From Sarcocystis neurona (taxonomy: Eukaryota; Apicomplexa; Conoidasida; Eucoccidiorida; Sarcocystidae): 64,000 nucleotides of DNA. The notes below the pieces were generated by a model. That model was not told the origin of the DNA and did not search any database. It was given only the letters and a program-made list of their open reading frames with translations. The DNA lies in assembly GCA_000727475.1 (NCBI GenBank), contig KL647292.1, positions 1,949,186 through 2,013,185 on the forward strand. Direction: 5' to 3'. Shown here piece by piece: positions 58,930 through 64,000 of the stretch. The first letter of the stretch is position 1. Each line of letters opens with the position of its first letter. The position numbers were made by a program, and so were the translations under genes.

Positions 58930-60080
58930 AAACCCGTCAACTGCAGCTCACGTCCTAGTAGCCCCTTCTTTTGTGGCCCGTTCAAAACCGCCTTTCAGCG
59001 CCTGCTCTGGAACGCACTTGAAAGCGCTCACCACGGCCCTCGTACGCACTTCTGCAATAGATGTATACTGATTGCTTGTAAAATATAACTAGACAAACTG
59101 ATGTAGAGCGTATGTGTATTTCTGTACACATTAGTGTACGGGTACGCGCACAACGTCACACGCAGACACTTCGACATACTTCTACTACATTTATAGAGAA
59201 GAAATATGTATAAATGGACAGATTATCCGTGCAACTGTATGTAGGCGTATCGATCCTTCCGTAAAGACTGGTCGGTCTCGAAAGCTCTGACCTCCCAGTC
59301 CTTACGCATGCAAAGTAATTTCCATGACCGCAATCTGGCACTTAATGGGCATCTTCCAGCACCTTCACCACACTTTTTGAGTTGCACGTCATACCAAGAA
59401 TACAAACGTACGTATCCACCTGTGTGAAGACGCTACAACAACGCTTATACGCATGGATACGGAGAGAGAGAGGAACGGGCGGCGGCGCCTCTCTTGTAGC
59501 AGTGTATGGCGGTGTAGAGACCAGGTTGCAACATTGTGCATTATATTACCTGGGCGCGCTGCACAGAAGCTCAGGTTGCTCGCGGTCAACGAAGGTTCTG
59601 TGTGCGCTTTTGGAGCCTTTTGCGTACGCATATACGCGCCCACACACCCGAGCTCGGAGGAACACAACCACCTTCTAATTCGGCCTTTTGCTATGATAGG
59701 ACGCAAAATCGGGGACACCAAATTAGCCCACGTGCATACATTCCCGCGGGAATATCTAGTGGAATGTGGGTCTACTTGTGGTGCGACATCTCCTGATACC
59801 GCATATGAAACGTATATTCATCCGAGAAAGGAGACGACCACAAAAGCTTACTCCGTATATGCACATATACCTATGTGTACTAACACATACACACACACAC
59901 ACAACGTAAGTATTATCTACATACACGTATGCATCTCACGTATCCGGTACATCAGTAACTCATGGAGCGACATATTATCAGCGATGTAGTTTTTCCAGAA
60001 CACCATGTGAAGGGTTGCCCACGTGATTCCAAGCACATCCACGGGCCCACGAGTCTACGCTACCATGCGGGTGGTATCAG
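58930..60080. other. Microsatellite spacer
   Basis: TACACGTA and CACACACA tracts (59885-59902). Short ORFs have no support. Nothing else seen. Confidence 0.45.
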
Positions 60081-60134
60081 ACCACCAAAATAGAAGTCGA
60101 ACAGAAAGACGACGTAGTGATTATCGTACACTCA

Positions 60135-60491
60135 CGCAGACTTCGCGCAGCCGCGTCAACGAGATGATAAGTAGGATACACAGGACACGCTGCGCTCGAG
60201 CAGACACCTAAATGGACATTACAATCAATAAAATATAACATGCAGACTCCACTAACCTTCGTGACCTGCGGGCCTGGTACCACTAGAAAGGCGGGAAGTA
60301 TCGTCGAGGGTATCTCTGCGTCCACACACAGTAACGACCATATGCTGACTGTCTTGTTCAGCGTACATTGCGGCAGCAGAGATTTTAAAGGGCGGTTTTA
60401 CACGCCCCAATACACTTGTCTCTTCTGACCGATAAAAATCCGTTCTTGCTGCGACTGAGGCCGCAAACAAAATCGTCCCGGGGGATGCCAC
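60135..60491 (-). CDS. Candidate exon(s), unknown protein
   Basis: The minus frame SPGTILFAASVAARTDFYRS, VLGRVKPPFKISAAAMY, QDSQHMVVTVCGRRDTL runs to a stop at 60252. A GGACGCAG acceptor inside could switch frame to IPSTILPAFLVVPGPQVTK, ending at an AAG|GTTAGT donor. A further minus piece, CPVYPTYHLVDAAARSL, ends at a CTGC|GTGAGT donor near 60135. These look like parts of one multi-exon minus gene, but the model is not resolved and no family is recognised. Confidence 0.28.
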
Positions 60492-60499
60492 TTCAAATG

Positions 60500-63060
60500 C
60501 TTGCTTGTATTCACTTATTCAGGTATCGTAATTTTCCAGTCGACTGATCGTCAGGTTTTCTACACAGGCTCTCGAACAATGGCACACTTTACGACCTTCG
60601 CCTTTTCGCCTGACACCGTCTCCCCTCCGGTCACCGCCTTCTTTGCGATTGATCTTTATTTCTCCTGCGGCTTTCACAGGAACGGCTCCTGGCTTGCCGC
60701 TACTCCACCGTCATTTCACACAGGCCCCACTGTTCCACACAGTATCTTTCGTCTACACTTTCATCAGCTTTCTCTCAATTAGTTACGGGAGATAAGCCGT
60801 ATGTGGGATGTGATGGGATCGCCTCTCGACTAGTGGCGGAAGAGGAGCAGGGGCTCACAAGACGTGAAATGCCCCATCCCCACTTCGGACACGTACCTTC
60901 TGTCGCCTTCGAACTGCTTTTCTTGCATCCTACCTGCCGCCACCACACACCTTTATCAAGGTGTTATGCTCAGGACAGCTCCCGTTCACGCAGAATGATC
61001 CACGCAAGGCAATCAGAGTTCTTGAAGTCTAATCAGCAAACATGTCCGGAATCGCGCAGGATCCCATTTTTACTCGCACACCTTGAGTGTCACTCGTGTA
61101 ACCGCGACCCTCCTGCTAGCACCCCTTTTCTGACGTATGTCCACTAGCGTGACAGTCAAACAACTACAAGAATATCTGGGATTGTACAGCTTGCCTTTGC
61201 AGACATTTTTCTCTTATAGCTATTGTACGCTTTTTCCCTATACAGCTTCCTTCAGATGTCTCGCTGTCAGCTTCTTCGCATCCGTCCCCAGCACGCCGCC
61301 ACCAGCCGGCCACAGCGAACCACAGCTACCTAAAAAAGATTTTACGTGGCCAGTGAGGCATTCAATCACGACCTGCAGAAATAGATACGCCCGCGTTGCA
61401 GTCTACCACTTCTCCAGTAACGTGGCTTTTCTAAATTTGTGCTTCAGAACGTCTACGTTGCACACAGACCTCGTTGCGTTCCTCTCGCTCAAAAGCACGT
61501 GCGGCGCGTGCACGTGAATTCTTTCCATTGTTCACTGTCCTCTCACATTCGACTTGACACAACAGGCCACCGCTGTCAGCACAAAGTGCTTCACGGAAGA
61601 CGGATACGAAGCTGCTTTCTGCCGCTGACACAGAGGTACTCTTAAAAAGAGAACACAACCCCCTGATGCTTGCCTCCCAGCAACCACAGTAAATTTGATA
61701 ATGATTCACTGACACCCCAGGTCTTACACGTCACGTTTTTTCACATCTGTGTATACACGTCAAGGGCTTCTTCTCGTCATCTCTACCTCCTGTGCACTGC
61801 CTCACGCTCCATAGTGCACTGCACTCCAGGCTGTTTCACACGGGGCATGCCATACGGAAACCTAATCGGTTGAAAAGCTCTGCATCTCCTTCACGTCCTC
61901 CTAACTTTTCATATCTCAGCCACGCTGCGACCAGCACCTGCCACATATGTAGACCACTTCCTCCTGGGTTTCTTTAGAGACATCACCTTTCGCCGACTTG
62001 ATCTGCAAGAAAACGCCCCCTACGCAGCTTGGCAAACCTGTACTCTGTGTGCTTCTTACAAAAATGGACAGAAACCAGCAACAACACAGTAAGCTCTGTA
62101 TTCTCTCTAATGTGACATCTCCTTCAGCATCTTCGCTGACCCGCGGTGGCGACCGATGGTAGTCGACGGTGCGGTTGACGGTCTATCACACTCACGTAGA
62201 ATCCCTGCGCGTGAGCTTAGATGTGACAATGGTACTAGCGTTTTCGATTTGTCTCTATCCCCCTGCACTGACTGTTCGCACCCAACATCGCTAATCCAGC
62301 AATCATGCGGTGTGGCACAAGCTTCCTCTGGCATATGGACGTGTGTAATGCAAAATAACTGTTCGATGGTACGACACTGGAGTTGTGCAACTAGTGGCTA
62401 GCATAAACACGTCTGTGTAAGGTGTGGGTAGGGACACGTAAGTCCTCAGAGGCTCCTAATTGGTTTTCGTTCTCGTTGTAGACTCTTGTTCCTAGTCCAC
62501 TCTCCAACCGAATCGGCATATATCTGACTGGATCCGCAGACGCGCAGCCCTCCGCCTCGGGTATACATAGGCTGACAAGTTCTTCCCTGTTTTCCTGTAC
62601 ACAAGAGTCTTCAATGCAAACGTCTAGCTTTCCGTTTCCGTTAGAGAAACAGACATACTACGGGAGGCTGGTTTTCAACAAAAACTTTGTTTCGACAGGC
62701 TCAACCAACTACAAACCCAACTTGAACACGTTGTTCCTTCCGTTGAAAGTCACTCGCGTAATCAGTTATATGCTTCACACTACACCCACACCTCAGTCAC
62801 ACTTGATACGGAGATCCGTCTGGAGCTCTACATGACGAAATAGTCTCGACGCTGAAGCTGTATTCCTAAAAGCTGCGTTACACTTGCATGACTTCTGCAC
62901 CGCGCTTCTCGTCGCACGTGTACCCTTTCTCTGTACGCAGCTAAGCAAATATACGTGGAAGATGCACGCTATACACGCGTTCCGCACGTACGCGCGCAAG
63001 CGTTTTCACACTGCTGTGGCTGCTTAGCTCGTTCACCGGGTCCTCACGTGCCACTCCGCC
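60500..63060. other. Unassigned repeat-poor region
   Basis: Unlike the spacers further left it has few microsatellites. Several frames look partly protein-like (minus 61645-61530: SAAESSFVSVFREALCADSG) but without convincing splice pairs. Probably introns or UTRs of genes at either end. Confidence 0.35.
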
Positions 63061-63070
63061 TGAGCTGCCA

Positions 63071-63775
63071 ATGTCGCAATTTGAAGATCCAGTTCTCCTG
63101 CAACCGACTGAAACGCACCTCGTTGCCGTCAGGTGAGGAAGCGTCTCTTCCACCGTTCCCCGACGTGGAGCGCACAGGCGCGAATATGGCAAAAAGGCTT
63201 GCTTCCCATGTGGGCACGTTTCCGACATGCGTGCCATCGGCGGTGAACCTGTGCCCTTGCACATTCCAAGCAGAAAATGGGGTAGTCGTTCATATGTTTG
63301 AAAACCATGCTGGTGCAGTTGTGCTTGTTGCTTAGTCGTGTTCCCGTCTGAAGCTAAGGCCTAACGGAGACATATTAACAAGCGCAAGTAGCGTCCATGC
63401 TTCGGTCACAGTTCCCATGTGGACTGTTGTCCGCAGGACGACAAGTACTTGTATTCTGCCCCGGGGACAGCCCACGCCCAGGGGAGGCCTGCGGTTGGCA
63501 TGTAAGTATTTCCCAGTCGCAACCTCGGAGCGCACCGTCGCTTGCACAAGGGGAACTGCACCTGCTTTTCGCACCGACAGCGTCACAGCCACCGAGAGCT
63601 TTTCCAGCTGTGCAGCGCCACGATACATACACGTGCCTCTTGCACGAGAGAGAAACGGACCCAGCAGCTCCAGCGGCGACAAATTGCGCCGCTAGAGGAC
63701 TTGGAGGCATCGTCGCAATATAACGCTCAGGAGGACGCTGCGCACGCAGACGTTTTTTTTGACTGCTACACGTAG
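63071..63775 (+). CDS. Unknown protein, three candidate exons
   Basis: ATG at 63071 opens MSQFEDPVLLQPTETHLVAV, ending at a GTCAG|GTGAGG donor (63132). Exon 63437-63501 (GTCCGCAG acceptor, CAT|GTAAGT donor) reads DDKYLYSAPGTAHAQGRP and joins in phase to 63617-63775 (acceptor GCTGTGCAG). That exon reads RTQQLQRRQIAPLEDLEASS and ends NAQEDAAHADVFFDCYT before a TAG. The acidic C-terminus and good splice sites support a real gene. The first exon leaves two bases over and does not fit the second directly, so a short exon between 63133 and 63436 is probably missing. No family recognised. The minus strand is also open across 63332-63929. Confidence 0.42.
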
Positions 63776-64000
63776 AGGCTAGCAGGAACGGAGTCGCACC
63801 CGCAGCCGCTGGCGCTTCCTCCACAAAGCGGCATAACCGCGTGCGCTTGCGTGACCCTGGTACGGTCGTGCACGGAAGCGCAGCGCACGACTCGTTCAGC
63901 ATTGCGGATTCGGAATTGAGGTATACCAAGTCAGCTGCGATGCCACCCCTCCGTGCTGGTCGCCCAGAGGTGACACTTTACTCCATTAAGTGGCAGCAAG
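63776..64000. other. Right edge, unassigned
   Basis: No feature is supported. A minus frame crosses it but lacks an identifiable start or motif. Confidence 0.4.

Overview
The window looks like nuclear DNA of a coccidian apicomplexan, most likely an Eimeria-type parasite (Cyclospora is the main alternative). Three things point there. Genes are eukaryotic and intron-rich, with GT-AG introns. CAG/CTG trinucleotide repeats are very dense and read through exons and introns as poly-Q/A/S/L. One gene encodes a subpellicular-microtubule SPM1/SAXO-type protein, a family tied to the apicomplexan/alveolate cytoskeleton. No organellar, bacterial or viral genes were seen, and no rRNA, tRNA or CRISPR.

Five loci are supported by family-specific sequence. 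(1) 1291-4875, plus: C-terminal part of a gamma-tubulin complex (Spc97/Spc98) protein, 5' part probably off the left edge. (2) 14351-16259, minus: mitochondrial-type chaperonin 10, missing only a very short first exon. (3) 26366-32570, plus: SPM1-like microtubule protein, three exons, six ~32-residue repeats. (4) 41791-48311, plus: RBMX2/Ist3-type spliceosomal RRM protein, four exons, with a huge charged tail. (5) 50257-54904, minus: TTC38-like tetratricopeptide protein of at least six exons.

Between them are weaker candidates: an acidic low-complexity ORF (5494-8400), a small charged two-exon gene (12276-12756), an unknown two-exon fragment (35374-36094), an unknown gene at the right end (63071-63775), and several single exons supported by reading frame and splice sites only. 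The rest is gene-poor DNA rich in TA, GT/CA and ACGTATA-type microsatellites (1-540, 8.4-12.0 kb, 17.4-19.3 kb, 32.6-35 kb, 37.7-41 kb, 59-60 kb).

Layout: repeat-rich blocks (0.5-8.4, 16.7-17.3, 41.3-48.3, 57.2-58.9 kb) alternate with repeat-poor ones (18-41 kb, 48.5-57 kb), like the segmented organisation described for Eimeria chromosomes. In the repeat-rich genes, CTG (pyrimidine) blocks end at 3' splice sites, while CAG/GAA (purine) blocks lie in exons or at intron starts. The genes are unrelated housekeeping and cytoskeletal functions, each with its own promoter; nothing suggests operons or a dedicated accessory system. All gene models are hand-built from reading frames, splice sites and remembered family motifs; no search or transcript data were available.
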